Assembly (NCBI GenBank): GCA_034509735.1
Contig: JACGWO010000013.1
Coordinates: 11,800,136 to 11,864,135, forward strand
Source of the DNA: Sesamum alatum
Taxonomy: Eukaryota; Streptophyta; Magnoliopsida; Lamiales; Pedaliaceae
Direction: 5' to 3'
Length of the DNA stretch: 64,000 bases
In this document: piece by piece, positions 43,700 to 57,229 of the stretch
How positions within the stretch are numbered: position 1 is the first letter of the stretch
Layout of the letters: each line of letters opens with the position of its first letter
The notes under the pieces: generated by a model
Told to the model about the DNA's origin: nothing
The model's input: the letters and a program-made list of their open reading frames with translations, nothing else
Database searches by the model: none
Position numbers and translations under genes: made by a program

Positions 43700-45272
43700 A
43701 TGTCAAAACACTCAATGGCGCCCAAGAAGGATCAAGTCACCGTCAACACTGCTATCGCCGGTCAATCCTTCACTGGGGGCAAGATTGTTGACACAACCCC
43801 TTCAGACGATTCAAATTCAACAAGTCCTATCGAGATCAACTTCAAGTCCATGCATTTCGCTATCGTCCCCACCATGATGACCACGACTACAATGGAGGAA
43901 CAACTAGCACAAATGATCGAAGTTGTCGCTAATCTCTAGAAGATCATCGAGGAAAAAGACCTTCAAATCGCACAATTAATGAGCAACCAAGAGCATATGA
44001 GCGTTGAAGAAACCAACGGCAACCACAAACATACATCCTTCTCAAACCATGTTGAAAACGAGAAGTAAGTGGATAAAGCACAACCAACGCATGATTTCGT
44101 GCAGAAGTTTACACATTTTGAAACATCTATTGCATCATGGTCTGTTCAACAATTGCAAGAGATGATCGTCAACACAATTAAAGCCTAATACGACGGAACG
44201 ACACAAAGCTCGCCCGCGTATTCAAAATTTTATACCAAGCGCATCGACGCCTTGAGGATGCCAATGGGATACCTACCGCCAGAACTGCGACAATTTGATG
44301 GATGAGGAAACCCAAAACAACACATCATCCACTTCATAGTGACATTCAACGACGCCAGCACTAACAGTGACGTCTTGGTGAAGCAGATCATCCTATCGCT
44401 TAAAGGGAACACTTTCAATTGGTATGTCGATCTACAGCCCGAGTCAATTGATAGTTGGGATGAGATGGAGAGACAATTCCTAAACCACTTCTCAGCACCC
44501 GCCGGACGGAGAGCATATATGAACTTAGCAACGCAAGACTGTGGAAGGACGAGCCAGTCATCGATTACATCAACTGTTTGCATGCTTTAAGTCTGAGTTG
44601 CAAAGATATACTTTCATAGCCTTGGCGATAGAAATGTGCATCCAAGTTATGCATTGGGGATCTTGTTTACATCTTGCAGGGGATCAAGCCAAGAAGTTTT
44701 GAGGAGTTGGCTACCCGAACGCATAAAATGGAGATAAGCATCGCCAATCATAAACCCAGTTTTCAATTGACTACCAAAAGAAGGAGTCAAAAGAGGAAGA
44801 AGACTTCGTCATACCTAACATCAAAGAGTCCGTGGCCATCAAAACAACTCATGTCAAATTTCCTCCAAGCGAGAAAATGAGTGAAAGGCCTCAAAACCAA
44901 CAAACTACATGTAATAAAGGTTGGCTTACTCTGGATGATGAAGAAACGACGACCACGAACGTTGCTAACGTCAATTCAACAAATGACTTACATATAAGAA
45001 ACGAGGATAAAGCTCTACCATCTCTACCGGCAATGCCACCAAAACTTCAATTGGACAATTTTGAGCCCATACAAAGGGAGGCCTCTGATGATGACATAAA
45101 GCCCTTCACCAAGGTGGAATACGTTGTTGATGCCAAGCCCCACCTCAACCCAAACGAGATGCAAGAAGCAACGCCTTCAGAGATCTCAGCTTGTCAACCA
45201 ATCAAGGAAACGCACTCCAAACCCTCTCATTCAGAAAGCGATGATAAATTTTGTTTTGATATATACCATTAA
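43700..45272 (+). pseudogene. gypsy gag, with stops
   Basis: It opens at ATG 43700 (MSKHSMAPKKDQVTV). The retrotransposon gag domain is clear at 44320-44720: IIHFIVTFNDAST, then LVKQIILSLKGNTFNWYVDL, SIDSWDEMERQFLNHF, and after a frameshift YILQGIKPRSFEELATRTHK with MEISIAN. Stops occur at 43937, 44067, 44186 and 44302, and frameshifts near 44540 and 44640. A 146-codon hydrophilic frame (44832-45272) follows and ends the recognisable part. Confidence 0.8.
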
Positions 45273-45509
45273 CTTTTTTATATAATTTATTTTAAACTTT
45301 TTTACAGTTAAAGTATTTTTTGTCTATGTATTATTTTTTATTTATAGTCGCTCATTTATATAATTTATTTATTTTATCAAAACTAACATAATATATATAT
45401 ATATATATATTTTGTAAACTGTAAATTTTAATAAAAGGAAATCAATTGTACGACACGCTCTTACGCGCAAGCAAAATGCACGCCGTGTAATAAATTAAAG
45501 ACAGTCATA
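45273..45509. other. AT-rich spacer
   Basis: Non-coding, with a (TA)n run at 45391-45408. Confidence 0.5.
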
Positions 45510-45714
45510 CACTAGAAAAAAATTAATAATTAACCATGGTTAATTGTTAATGTTAAAAATAAATAACCGCAGTGAATAGTCATTCAGAGTTTTTAGGGTG
45601 AATAATCTAGGTTTTTACAATGATTTTTGTTTAACTATGGTTAATAATAATTATTTATCATGTTTTAGTCCGTATCCAATAAATTTGTAGTCAATAGTGA
45701 ATTTTCTTTTAGTG
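45510..45714. mobile_element. 205-bp CACTA-type MITE
   Basis: The ends are CACTAGAAAAAAATT and, reversed, CACTAAAAGAAAATT. ATA flanks both sides (45507-45509 and 45715-45717), the 3-base duplication expected for CACTA transposases. Internal AACTATGGTTAATAATAA is shared with the MITE at 58087-58416, so they are one family. Confidence 0.88.
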
Positions 45715-45793
45715 ATATCTTCCATAATCTAAAAAGGACAGACGCATGCAAATTGAATCATAAATTAAATAAATTAAAAACTATTAATATATA

Positions 45794-46161
45794 CTAGAGG
45801 TGTGGCCCACTCGATGTGTGTGTAAAAATATTTAATTGGTATTTTTATAAATAAAGCAAAATAAATATAATATTGAGATGTATTCGAGAGATGAAATAAA
45901 TGTTAAGACAAAACAATAATATAAAAATGACTGAGATAAAAATATATAATTTTGAAGTGAGAAAGAAAAATAAAAATAGCTAACACTAAATAATTATTTC
46001 CAAAGGTAGTTTTATAGTTGGAGATAGTGGGGTGGGGGTTTTGAAGAGTGAGTAGATGAGAAGTTAATAAATAAATTAATAAATTAAGTTAAATATTGAA
46101 ATTGACATGCCAAAATAATTGAGACACCAATTCACCCCTTTTCAATTATATATAGTATAGA
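45794..46161 (-). mobile_element. 368-bp non-autonomous Helitron
   Basis: Read on minus it starts TCTATACTATATATAATTG and ends GGGCCACACCTCTAG, lies between A and T (no target duplication), and has a small GTGG/CCAC hairpin shortly before the CTAG end. These are the standard ends of plant rolling-circle transposons. No Rep-helicase ORF. Confidence 0.82.
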
Positions 46162-46170
46162 TACATATGT

Positions 46171-46554
46171 GGCAAAATTACAATTCTAGTCTTGTAACTA
46201 TAGGTCGTTAGCACTTTTGGTCCTATAACTTACTCCACTTACACATTTAGTCCTTTTTTGATGAATTTAGTGTTGAATATCTCACATTTGGTCCTTTTTT
46301 TTTGACAAATTTAGTCTTGCCTTGACTATTTTGATCCCATTCTCACTCGAATAAATCTTATTTTTAGTCCAATAACTATATGTCGTCAAGACAAAATTTG
46401 TCAACACAGGAGTAAATTTACCAAAAAAAGACCAAATCTAATATGTGTTGGACTAAAGTCATCAAGAAAATGACTAAAATATGTAAATGAACTAAGTTAT
46501 AAGATCAAAAATACTAATGATCTAAAGTTACAGGACTAATAATATAATTTTGCC
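46171..46554. repeat. 384-bp fold-back MITE
   Basis: The left arm GGCAAAATTACAATTCTAGT and the reversed right arm GGCAAAATTATATTATTAGT continue to pair through ...TTTTGGTCCTATAACTTA / TTTTGATCTTATAACTTA and the TAGTCC region, about 80 bases per arm. It starts nine bases from the Helitron end. Confidence 0.85.
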
Positions 46555-47120
46555 TGTCCTTGATTGTTCAATTAATCAAGTAAGATTCTAAGGTTTGCAA
46601 TAAAGATATAATTGTATATTTAACTAAAGATTAAGAGAAAAAAAAAAAAGACAATGGTGCGTGTTGTACACCTGCAGTGTGGGTTTTTTTTTTTTACCTA
46701 TTTCATTCTTTACAAGGGATTTCTTTTGTGATTTTTTTTCCACAGTTTTTTTTAACATGTCATACATATATAGGGTAGGTTGTGTTTAACTTGAAAAAGG
46801 TTGATATGTACTATATTTTATTAATAAGCTGCGAAAATTGGTAAGAGAAACTTGTATGTATACCTCTTGACTTAATTTAAATAATTCAAAAATATAAATT
46901 ATAAATTAAAAACGCTATTCTCAATTTATTTTTTTTAAAAAATAAAATGATTAGCATTGAAGTTAAGCTATTTTCAAACACTCCTTTACTACACTTGCCT
47001 TGCCCTGGACCTAGTGAGTTTGACTCCACTATTTTACAATTGAACATTTCTTGAGAGAATCATACGTTTAGTCCTTAATAATACCATTTATTCGATTTCA
47101 GTTTTTAAACAATTACTGCT
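46555..47120. other. AT-rich spacer
   Basis: No ORF or repeat structure that I can support. It has an A-run near 46640 and a T-run near 46690. Confidence 0.5.
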
Positions 47121-47312
47121 AGGCTTAAATATATTCTTGGTCTTATAATTATGATATTTTGATATTTTTATTATTTATTTTTTTAGGATTGCAAAATAAT
47201 TTTGTAACTTTTTGACATTTTATGGTATTGGTCCTTTCGGTGCTGAATTTTACAAAACTTGCAAGCATAAATTAATTTTGGTATTTTTATCCTTTATCTT
47301 CTAGGGGTTATA

Positions 47313-50080
47313 CACTACAAGAAAATAGGGTATCAGAGACATAAAATTCCGTGTCGAAGCTCTGATTTCGGTTGCTGAAAGTAAATAGCGACGGAAAAAA
47401 CCATCGCACATTCTGTGGTTGAAAGCACTGTAGCTGAAAGTGAGAGACGGAAATATTCCGTCTCTAAATTGGTGACAGAATAGTTTTGATTTTGTCATAA
47501 ATCAACAATAAGTTTTTAGAATAATCCGTCGCTATTTTTGAGGCTAATCAGTCAGTGATTCCGTCGATAAAGAAAATTATATTTCGTATGTAATCCGTCT
47601 CTGAAGGAGTGATGAGGAGGCAGCAACTGATTTATTGAGTCAGCAGCTTAACTAGAAATATGTAATGAGAACTAATTAAGTTCAACTAATTACGATCAAC
47701 TCCACCAAAATATATATATAATAACACAATGCAATCCACCATTAATCCCATTGCATTAAGCACAACAAAGCTGAAACATTAACACATAATTAATGCATAT
47801 ATATAAATATATGTGTGTGTTGAACTCAAAAAGCAGTGGGTTTCTGAATCTCCCTAGACTAGAATGATACTTGCAAATCCTAAAAACAAAAATAAGAAAA
47901 CATCAAGTTTCCTATGAGGATGAGATCTGTGTCCGTGTTTTTCAGATAATTCAAGCATTCTTTTATACACGTACCTTTAGCAGAGTTATGATCAGCATAC
48001 TAATCAGAAACTAGGGGCGCTCCTGATGATAATTGAAGCATTCTTTATGAGTGTAACTCTAAGGACAGTACTGTTGATTGATCATGTCATGTTTTAGAAA
48101 ATTTTGTATTGTATGTTTCTGTTGTATGTCCCTGCGTAACTGATTTAAGGGTTGATGATGGGGTGAAATTCGGGAAAGACGTAGCCTAAGCACCTGCGCC
48201 AGTCGTCATCAAGAAGCTGAACAAAGACGAGAATAAAAAGTGTAAAGTTTCTATATTCATTCACAAGTCTCTCCAATTATAAGATTTCACCCCCTATTTA
48301 TAGTAAATTTTAGGGGGTAAAATTACAATGTTGTCCCTCAACTTCCCTCGATCTTACGGCCTAGATTAAATTCTCGGGGGCATTTTCCTCGCTTCACGTG
48401 CCCCACCTTCTTTTCAACTTTCACCCCTCCAACTTCCCTTCAACCTCCATTGAGGGCTTTAGTGCAATTATTTAGAAATCCTAGGGGCCTTCTTGCAAAT
48501 TCCTTCATTTAGCTTTTTATATCCATATCAGTTGATATGGAATTCATTCTAAGTCAAATGATGTTAAGGAATTTCCTTGCAAGATGTTTTGTTTTAATTC
48601 CTTGTGTACTCCATATTCCGTTGAATATAATATGTTTCCTCATTTGATGACAAATGAATACATACTTATGGAGCCCAATGCCATATCTAAACGGAACATC
48701 ACTTAGATACACAAACTTTTCTTTTTTATATACTAGTCATTGTTGCACGCGATCCTCGCGAGCATATAAAAAGAATTGTGTGAGATGAAAAGAAAAAGAA
48801 AATTTGTGAAGGAATGAAAAAAACAAAAGTGTGTAAGAAGAAAGAAATATGGAGTGAGGTGAGAGAAATGTGGAGTAGTGGGTTGAGAGGAAAAAACAAT
48901 AAAATTACTTTTCTGACCAATAATTTTTTGAAGAAAAGAAAAAAATTGAAGGGTAAATTTGGGCGTTCAAAAGTTGGTACGCCAAAAGGTTTTCTTTTAT
49001 AATAGTATAGATAACCATATACATTTATAGAATTTGGCCTAGCTAGCTGAATGAGAATGAGCGTGGCATTTACTTCCCCACGTTTTATTTCAAGTTGATA
49101 TTACATCTCGTATGCACAGAATACGTACATAAAATTCACGTCATCTGTATATTTAGAAAAATATTTTACACGCATGTTATGTATATATTCAGCAAAATAC
49201 AAGATGCAAAAGCAATTTAAGATGGAAGATGGAACTGCCCAGAGAAAAACATAAACTCTTCTTCTAGTAAAATATGAAAACATCAAATAAAAAAACGAAC
49301 TAGAATTAGGAATTCTAATGACTTGCCAATCTAGAATCTAAAATGTTGTGAAAAAAAGTTGTGTTTACATAAAAATCATACAAAAACATCAAGTTTCCTT
49401 CAAGAACCTTAACAAATTCCAAGAATCATTACCAAACACGAGGTGCACCCAAAAACTTCAAATTGTAAACCAAGAAAACGAAAAGTGAATACATGTATAA
49501 ATATTACATTAACCAAGAAACACTGCAAATTCACAAGAAAAGATCCTAATCAAACTCCGGACCATTTAGTCGAACAAATACAATAGATGAGGAAATGGAT
49601 AATGGATGGGAGAGTAGGAGTGGGAATGGTAAGTTTTCTGCTTTCCTAACCTGCAACAGACGACAACGGCGCCCCACGGTGGATGAGAACTTCCAGAAGT
49701 AGCAACCCCAAATCTTTACTGAAGCTAGCCCTAAAACCCAATAAATATGATGATTTTGCTACTAATTTGAGATTTACAGCAAATCTTATCAAATTTATGC
49801 AAAAAAACTGAAACTTTTCGGCGAGAGGAAGGGGGTTTCGACGGGAGAGGAAGAAAGGGCTGGCCACCCGAACATGTGGCACTTTCATTTTATAGTATTA
49901 GAGACGTAATTTATATTATTTTAGTGGAATAATATATCTGTCTCTAAACCCATCTCTGAAGCAAACTTTATACAAATTTATTTGAAAAGAAAAATTTCTG
50001 TCTCTAATTCCGTCTCTGATATAAACGGATTTGATTCCGTGGCTAATTTTCCGTCTCTGATACCCTGTTTTCTTGTAGTG
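47313..50080. mobile_element. 2768-bp non-autonomous CACTA element
   Basis: The termini CACTACAAGAAAATAGGGTA and, reversed, CACTACAAGAAAACAGGGTA pair for about 28 bases (one mismatch visible) and continue TCAGAGAC. ATA flanks both sides (47310-47312 and 50081-50083). Sub-terminal copies of CCGTCTCTAA/CCGTCTCTGA in both orientations (47440-47600 and 49900-50060) are typical transposase-binding repeats. No transposase ORF is visible. The interior is unrelated filler with a reversed TATAAATAGGGGG box near 48290-48303, plus a Helitron at 48733-49011. Confidence 0.92.
48733..49011 (-). mobile_element. 279-bp non-autonomous Helitron inside the CACTA element
   Basis: Minus reading begins TCTATACTATTATAAAAG and ends CAACAATGACTAG, between A and T. 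Before the CTAG end is a hairpin CGCGA-GGA-TCGCG (48748-48762 region). It has no coding capacity. Its ends match the Helitron at 45794-46161, but the interior differs. Confidence 0.87.
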
Positions 50081-50407
50081 ATAAAATAGTCTTGTAACTT
50101 TTTGACAATTAGCAATTTTGGTCCTTCTGGGGTGCAAAAGATGATGGAATAAATCATATCCCATGTTTTTTTTTTTAATTTTTCGTCTATGTTGGCAAAA
50201 GTGAACTAATCAGAACAAAAATCCCAATTTAAATGAACAACGTGAGGTGCACATGATTTATTCTGGTAATTTTTGCAAAATCCGGCACTAGAAGGATTAA
50301 AACTGCGAAATATCAAAAAGCTATAGAACTCTTTTACAATCCTGAAAAGATAAAGGATAAAAATATCAAAGTGCCAAAACTAAAGACCAAAACTATATTT
50401 AAGCCCT

Positions 50408-50718
50408 TAGTACTTATACTTTTAGTCTTTAAATATGCACCTTTTTTACTATTTTTGTTATTTCTGTCAAGTGGTTGTTAAATCAACCAAAAAATTAATC
50501 ACGTTCCACGCACGCAAGGCTAGTAATGAGGCATAGAAAAAAAAAACATTCCATCTGATTTTATAGTCAAATAAAAGAAATAACCAAAATCGTAAAAAAC
50601 GTGTTAATCTAGGGAACCAAAAATGTAAGTGATAATTGTTTAGGGAAATATAAAATAAATAGTATTGTTTATGGATCATAGTATAATTCTCCAATTCTCC
50701 AACATTTATATAACTTAA
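50408..50718. other. spacer before the LTR element
   Basis: AT-rich, no gene. The last five bases, CTTAA, are the left copy of a probable target duplication. Confidence 0.5.
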
Positions 50719-51330
50719 TGTTAAATACACATCAATATTTTAAGAGTATGAAGTCTCCCAAACTTGTGGTTAGGGAGGATTCCTCTTAACTTAGAGTTTG
50801 TAGTCTCCTATACTTTGTATTGGGATTGGACTCCTTTTGTGCACATCTATAAATAGGGTGCTTCTATGGAACCAAAAAAGATATTCAATTCGATGTATAT
50901 TCTCTCAAAGCCTCATGTAAATAGCTCTCTCTATTCTCTTTTGGAGAATCACCAAAGTCTCCGAGGGTTTAAGGTGTGTAAATGAGTGGCTTACTCTAAT
51001 AGTACTCCACGAAGGCGAGCAAGGCGTGTTTGTGGGCTCTTCAATATTTGGAGCAAGATTCGACATGGGGAGATCTTGAAGATGTTCGTGGGGATCTTGA
51101 AGGTGCACGTGGGGTAATCTTCAAGAACGAGCAAGACGATGTGTTCGTGATCCAATCGAGGCATGAGCTTGTAGACGAACCAGATCCGGATACGTGGATC
51201 GAAATAGTTTCCGCTGCTCCAGGTTTAATCGATCCACGATTGTGTGCTAATTTGTATATTAAATATATAACGTGCACATATCTATGTGAGAATATTTATT
51301 TTATGTATTAACCATTGTTATTTTTCAAAA
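50719..51330 (+). repeat. 5' LTR (612 bp)
   Basis: It begins TGTTAAATACACATC and ends in TTTTTCAAAA, where the 3' copy has CCAACA, so the terminal CA is mutated here. TATAAATAGGG at 50849-50859 is a good promoter box. Confidence 0.88.
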
Positions 51331-51331
51331 G

Positions 51332-51343
51332 TGGTATCAGAGC
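51332..51343 (+). other. primer binding site
   Basis: TGGTATCAGAGC, complementary to initiator-Met tRNA, one base after the LTR. Confidence 0.88.
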
Positions 51344-52164
51344 CACTACAACTTAGTCTCGCTTGATTTGCCTGATTAATCGCGAAAGTTTTTTTTTTGT
51401 ATACTTGTTTATTTTTAAAATACATTTTCACCATGAAAGCATGAGTTTTTTCATTGATTTTTTCATCATATGTAGATCTATTTGTGGAGATCATGTTGTT
51501 TAAATTTGGTGAAAATCAGATGGGTGGTTTGTGAGAAAAATCAAACCCTAATTTTCAAATTTATTTTCATTGAGCAGAAAATCAAACCTGCTTATGTGTT
51601 TCTTTATTAAAGTATTTTTATGCTATATTGTGGAGCATGAAAAGGGATTCGAAACAGTGTTTGAATGAATTAGATATGAATTTTTTAACTTTTCGCTGGA
51701 AAATTCATTCTCGTCGGGAATCGGCCGGTGAGTCGCCGGAAATGGGTCGCCGTCGTCGGAGAGAGGTGGTGGAGTTCAGCACTGACTGTATGCCAACTAG
51801 GTGCGGGTCCGACGCCAACTGGCGCTGACTGTACGCTTACCGTGCTTCTTGGCGCCACTTGGCGCTGGCTCAGAAAATTATTTCTGGGCGTCTGCAAAGC
51901 TGGAGTTTCAAACTTAAGATGCCAAGTTGCAGTGGATACCTCTACCACTATGCCAAGAGACTTGATTTGGCTATTTGTGTTTTAGAATTTTTGCTTTAAG
52001 TGTTTTTTTCCAAAAAAAGGGTTTTTTTTTTCCTGAAAATTTATATTGGATGGGGCGACCTTTCCGGGTTGTTGAAACTTTTTTCTAAGTCTAAATATGA
52101 TTTATTTTCTCCTTTTTGGGTTATAAAAAATTGGAGCATGACTTAGAAAATATGTGTCTTTATT

Positions 52165-52350
52165 ATTGCAATATTTGTAATTGCAATTTATGACATGCAT
52201 GTTGATTATTTATTTTGCAATATTTGTGATTGCAATTCATGCCATATGTTTATTTATTATTGCAATATTATGTGATTGCAATTCCTAAACATGACTATTT
52301 TAATTGCAATATTTTTGTGATTGCAATTCATGCAAGCATGTTTTTTGTGG
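52165..52350. repeat. short repeats TTGCAATATTTGTGATTGCA in the leader region
   Basis: Four copies of a TGCAATATTTGT(A/G)ATTGCAATT block about 50 bases apart. Each block is itself partly palindromic (ATTGCAAT). Confidence 0.8.
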
Positions 52351-53955
52351 TTCAAATATGCTAATAAGTTCTCCTATTATATTAATGCATGCCTAGATAA
52401 TTGCGTAATAACATATGTTTATTTCGATTTTATTGAATATGTGCAATATGATTTTGTGCTATGAATATATGAACATTAGTAATTGGGTGCTCATGTATAA
52501 TGTGAGTATTTTATATTTGTGGTGATAATTTGTGATATGGTGGTAATTAATGCGGTATCTCCAATTTTTTTAGATTGATGTAGTAGGCCTTGGATGTAAT
52601 TGTTTTTATCATAATGTAATAGGTGTTATATCAATGTAATTATATTTTTCTTTAAAAATATATTTTTAAGCCGATTTTTGGAGGTCATGTATTATTTTTT
52701 TTGGGGATATGTTTCGCTATTTACCACCATAGGACCAATTATCTCAACATGATGCACCAAATGTTAGTGTAGCACATGTGGGGTCAATTTTATTTTATTT
52801 TATTCATATTGCATATGGCATGCACATAGCGTTTTTTTTTTATATAGAGTTATATTATTCATGATCAGTAAATAGTTTATTATGACTTTTTACTCAGTGG
52901 GAGATGATTACTAGCCGTGTTGTGAAATTTTCGATTCCGCTGGTATAAAGAAATAATAAATAATTTACTTGGATCTAGATTAGAATATAAGATCAGAACT
53001 ATATTTTTTGCGCACACCTAGAGATCTTAGATTAACTCACCATTTTTTTTGAGTCAATTAAATGTTAAGATGGATAATTGCCTACTATTGTCGCGACTTA
53101 GACACTCACAATCAATGGTGGATCAAGAAAACATTTGCGCTTTTATTGGTTAAGCTGCAAACTAAAGAATCCCATTGGAGAGTTGTCAAGCTCTATTCTT
53201 GAATATGAGCTCACTCATCCTTAAGTTGCTAATTGAGTTGACTTATGGATATTTATGTGTTCAACTAAAGAAATCGCCAACTTGAGGTTTGATTTTTTTT
53301 TTTTCCAGTTGAAACACAAAAGTGATGCACTTGTTGCTCATGTTGAACCAACTAAAGTGTTGTTGGATCAAACAAAGAGTAGCAGGATAAGTGCAAGATT
53401 GAAAAATTTGATCCATGAGGTGATAATCGTATCACTTTTTCTAAAGCAAGTGACACCAACAATTGTTATAGTGCTATGAGAAATTAGTTACTTCACTCGT
53501 AATTGAATTGAGAGAAAGTTTGACTAAATAAATGCTCTCTCATTAATTTTACTAGGGTCTCTAATTATCTCCTTGGATGGATGGTAGATATGTTAAGACT
53601 AGCTCATAATTCGAGATTGCGTAAAATGACTATTATCGGTATTGTGCGCTAGTATAGAAATATTGTGGCATAGCGCACAAGAGGAGGCATTTTGGAAGTG
53701 CCACCCCACACTCATTAATTGATATGAGTTGTACTCTTCCAGAGTCACGTAAAAAGCAATGAAGCTAATCTAAAGAGTTGTGCAAAAGGCACTAGTTACC
53801 CGATATAGTCTAATCGTGCTAAGAGCACTCTTAAGATATTTGTTGTGTGTTGTGGCTTATCCGTCCTAGATGTTTTTTTTTTTTTTTTGACTGTCATGTA
53901 TTTATATTTCTTATTTCATTTCTTGTGTTATGGCATATGGATTTTGAGAATGACC

Positions 53956-54190
53956 ATGTTAGCTAAAACAAACTATTTGGTTGAACTCGCTGAAGCTAAC
54001 CTCCCTGAGGAAGATTATGTTAGCTAGAGGAGACCACTTGGTTCATTCGCTAAAAGTTATTCTCCCTTAAGATTGACCATGTTAGCTAGAAAATACCACT
54101 TGGTTCGCTTGCTAAAATCAACCTCCCTGAGGAAGATTATATTAGCTAGAGGAAGCCACTTGGTTCACTCGCAAAAAGGTTACTCTTGTT
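53956..54190. repeat. four tandem copies of a unit of about 61 bp
   Basis: Copies start at ATGTTAGCT or ATATTAGCT near 53956, 54017, 54079 and 54139, followed by CCACTTGGTTCACTCGCTAA and CCTCCCTGAGGAAGATT. The units are close to but not exactly a multiple of three, so a translated repeat is not favoured. Confidence 0.85.
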
Positions 54191-57100
54191 GAAATTTTTT
54201 CTAGCGAAAAGAGTTCACCGGAAAATAAGGAGGGTTTATCAAACCACTAAAATTTGTCCAATAAATGAATGCGGACTTATGAGTATGAGTCATGAAATGA
54301 TGCAATAGTATTTCTCACGCTATTGATCAGTGCACCTATCTCACTAGTTAAAAAACGCCATTTTTAGCGATTTTTGACAAGGGTAGAGAATTAAAGGATG
54401 TGAACATTATGGTTCCATGTACTGCCAAGGAGCGAAAGTATCATATCTGATTATGTTGGACAAATACTAAGGAATATAAAACTGCAAACGAATCATGATT
54501 CTAATCTCTTAGCAGCTATATGAGCTTGCAAAAGGAGAAGAATCTAACATTTCTAGAAATGTCTAGAACTTAAATGGCGCAAGACCATTTTGCATTTCAC
54601 TTGGGTAGATGCAATTTTTGAATGCAGCCTACAACTTGATAAAGTGCCTCTACGAAGTTCTCCAACTCTTGTTAATATTATAGCAAGCATATGGCATGTA
54701 CCTACTGAATTGGCAAGATATGAACAAAGGGTTCATGGATAAATTAGTCGCGCAGTATAGATTTCTTAAGAAGGAACATTTTTTAGATCCGTGAGGTCAA
54801 TGGAGTCTTAACAATGAGAGTGAAAGATTCTTAAGAGAGTCACCCATTTCTATGGACTGAGGATATTTTATTCATCTTCAGTTGCAAGAGATAATCGAAG
54901 AGACTCAAAAGTCAGTGGGAGTGTCTGACTAGAGAAAGGATTCTCAAAATTCCACAAATAAGAAGTGAACATTAATAATATCCCTCCTCGTCTATATGAG
55001 ACTGAATGGCTACCCTCCACAATTATTTGATGGATATTGATGAGTCAAGTTCGAGAATTGACTTCACGTAACACTTTTAGTGGACAAGTGCTTAAAGGGA
55101 ATTGATAAGCCTAATGACTAAGAACAAAGCTACGAAATAAAATTGATCTTCTATCTATGTGCAAGATCATTTTGAAATATGTGGTTTCTAAAAGGTCAAG
55201 TGTAAAGCAGATAGTTTATTATAAGCATAAAGGTCAACTAACAGTGAAATATTTACGCCCACTTGAGGGGTGTAGTTTTGAGACATTCTCCTTGATGGTG
55301 AGATTTTTTTGAATTCACCATAGCAACTATCGCCAGTTTCACCTAGGTGCTCCTAGCTGATGATAGTTGACATATCAAATTAAATAGTGGACATTATGAT
55401 CATGTGGATCTTCTAGTTAATTCAAGCTGTAGGGCAAGCACAAGTTTGATGCTTGTAAGCTCCATTTATAACTTGAATTATTGTCCAGGCAGTGATAATA
55501 TCGATTCCATCGAGCTATCATTTGATAGGCTTAACGATGATTGAGATGATCACCAGATATGTCAAGATTGCGAGAGAATTAGCCCTCACTCCGATGCGGG
55601 CGAATAAGTTTGATGGCTAGAAGTGATGTGGAGATATCGCCAAATAGAGTGGCAGTCTTTCGCATGGACATAGGAGCAAGTATGATGCATACTTAGTGTT
55701 CAGATACTAAAGTTGTATATGTATCATACTATACTAATTGATACTCCATAACCACAGTGTTCTTAGTTAAAGGAGATGCCTTAAATTAAAAGAAGAAAAG
55801 AAATGTTGTGCTCGTGAGCGCTGTAGAATGTTTGATGCGCAATATGTGTGCACAACTAGTCCTGTGCTCAATAATTAGAATGTGAGTAGATATCAAAGTG
55901 ATCCTTGATGCACATATCGTGATGCAACAAAGTAATCAACAACATATCTATGAAAGTAATCTAAGATCAGACTAAAGGCTATCTGGTCATGATGCATATA
56001 TGATGCACATAGCGAAACTCTGTATATTTTTGGGCGCCAAAGTATTGCTGGAGGACCTAGTATACAAATGCCAGATATTCTTGATGAGATATGCACATAA
56101 TCAAATTGTTCTCCAACATGTTCTACGAGCGGTATGAGCGCTCATCCCTTTTACCAAGTTTTGGTATTGATGAAGGCATGTTAGTGGTAAAGGATCATGT
56201 AGAACTTGATTCTTATGGCTTGTGAGAACATTAGATTGGTACTGAATTATGAAATGTCACTAGGCCCTGATTGGCCCTCTCACACGGGTAATCCCCCTGG
56301 CGCTGCGATAGCGAGCATGATGAGACTTGAAAGATCATTTCGTACTAGTAAGTCATGCGAATGATCACCTTCGCACTTGAGAAGTGGGGAAGAACAATGT
56401 ATAATGAATATTCGCCTTGGCTAGAGAAGCTAAGATGAGATCACATATTTGATCAATTAAGAAGTATTTTCAAACTTAATAAAAGGCCTATTTTTGAGCT
56501 GAATGTGCGAACTACTAGAAGGCATTAAGAGAGTGATTGTCTGGTAGTGCGCAAGTTAGATGCTTGGATAGCGACTGGACTTAGGTTCATATGATGTTGA
56601 GAGCCGTGACATGCCTAAGTTGAGTGGGAGCTCCATCATAACATGTATTCATACTACAGGTGCTTTAAGCTGACCTTTTATGAGGAGTGACTGAATGGGT
56701 CCCTACTTCGTCACTATGTGAGCCCATATTGTTTCGTGTACCCTTTGAAACTCTGGACCATGTCATGAGGTGGAAGCTTGATGATGCTACTTTAGCATGT
56801 CATCCAATGGCCAAATGGGATTCGGTCTACCGGAGCATGTGTAGGAAAGCTGTCAAGAGCAAGCTGATTGGTATGAGAGGCCGAGAAAGAACTAAGTTGG
56901 TAACACATTTGTGTTCTATGGTTCATTGCTCGAGCGACTGTGTTAGAAAATGTCCAACTAGTCATGAACATAGATACTTACTTGAGTGAGTTAAGCATGT
57001 TCTAGTTATTGAGGGATCTAGAGATGCTTGATTAAATGCGACCACAAGGTTTGGGGTACATAGTGAGTTTTTGGGGTTGAAGAGTTATGTTAGTTTCGGT

Positions 57101-57216
57101 GATGACTTAATATAACTCTCCTCACATTTCGTTCTTCTTGCTTGTCGCACACCTTTCCTTGTATGAAAGAGGGGATGAGAGATGAGAAATTTCCGATTGA
57201 GTAGGCTATGTCAAAT

Positions 57217-57229
57217 ATGTATGAGTGGG
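57217..57229 (+). other. polypurine tract
   Basis: ATGAGTGGGAGA immediately before the 3' LTR. Confidence 0.65.

Larger units (their letters stand above)
43008..45272 (+). mobile_element. third Ty3/gypsy element: 5' LTR, primer site and gag only
   Basis: A probable LTR (43008-43628) is followed by a primer site (43635-43650) and a gag region to about 45272. No protease, RT, RNase H, integrase or 3' LTR follows, so the right part was deleted or the element was truncated. The gag type is common among plant gypsy elements. Confidence 0.75.
47121..50407. mobile_element. fold-back element, split by a CACTA element
   Basis: The left end AGGCTTAAATATATTCTTGG and the reversed right end AGGGCTTAAATATAGTTTTG begin long arms that keep pairing through TTTTGATATTTTTAT...GGATTGCAAAA / GGATTGTAAAA and the TTTGGTCCTT block. 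Without the CACTA insertion and one ATA copy it is about 516 bp. Much of this length is inverted repeat. No ORF. Confidence 0.78.

Noticed and set aside
56687..56989. 100-codon frame in the pol-less LTR element
   Set aside because: No repeated motif or known domain, isolated among stops; insufficient to call a gene.
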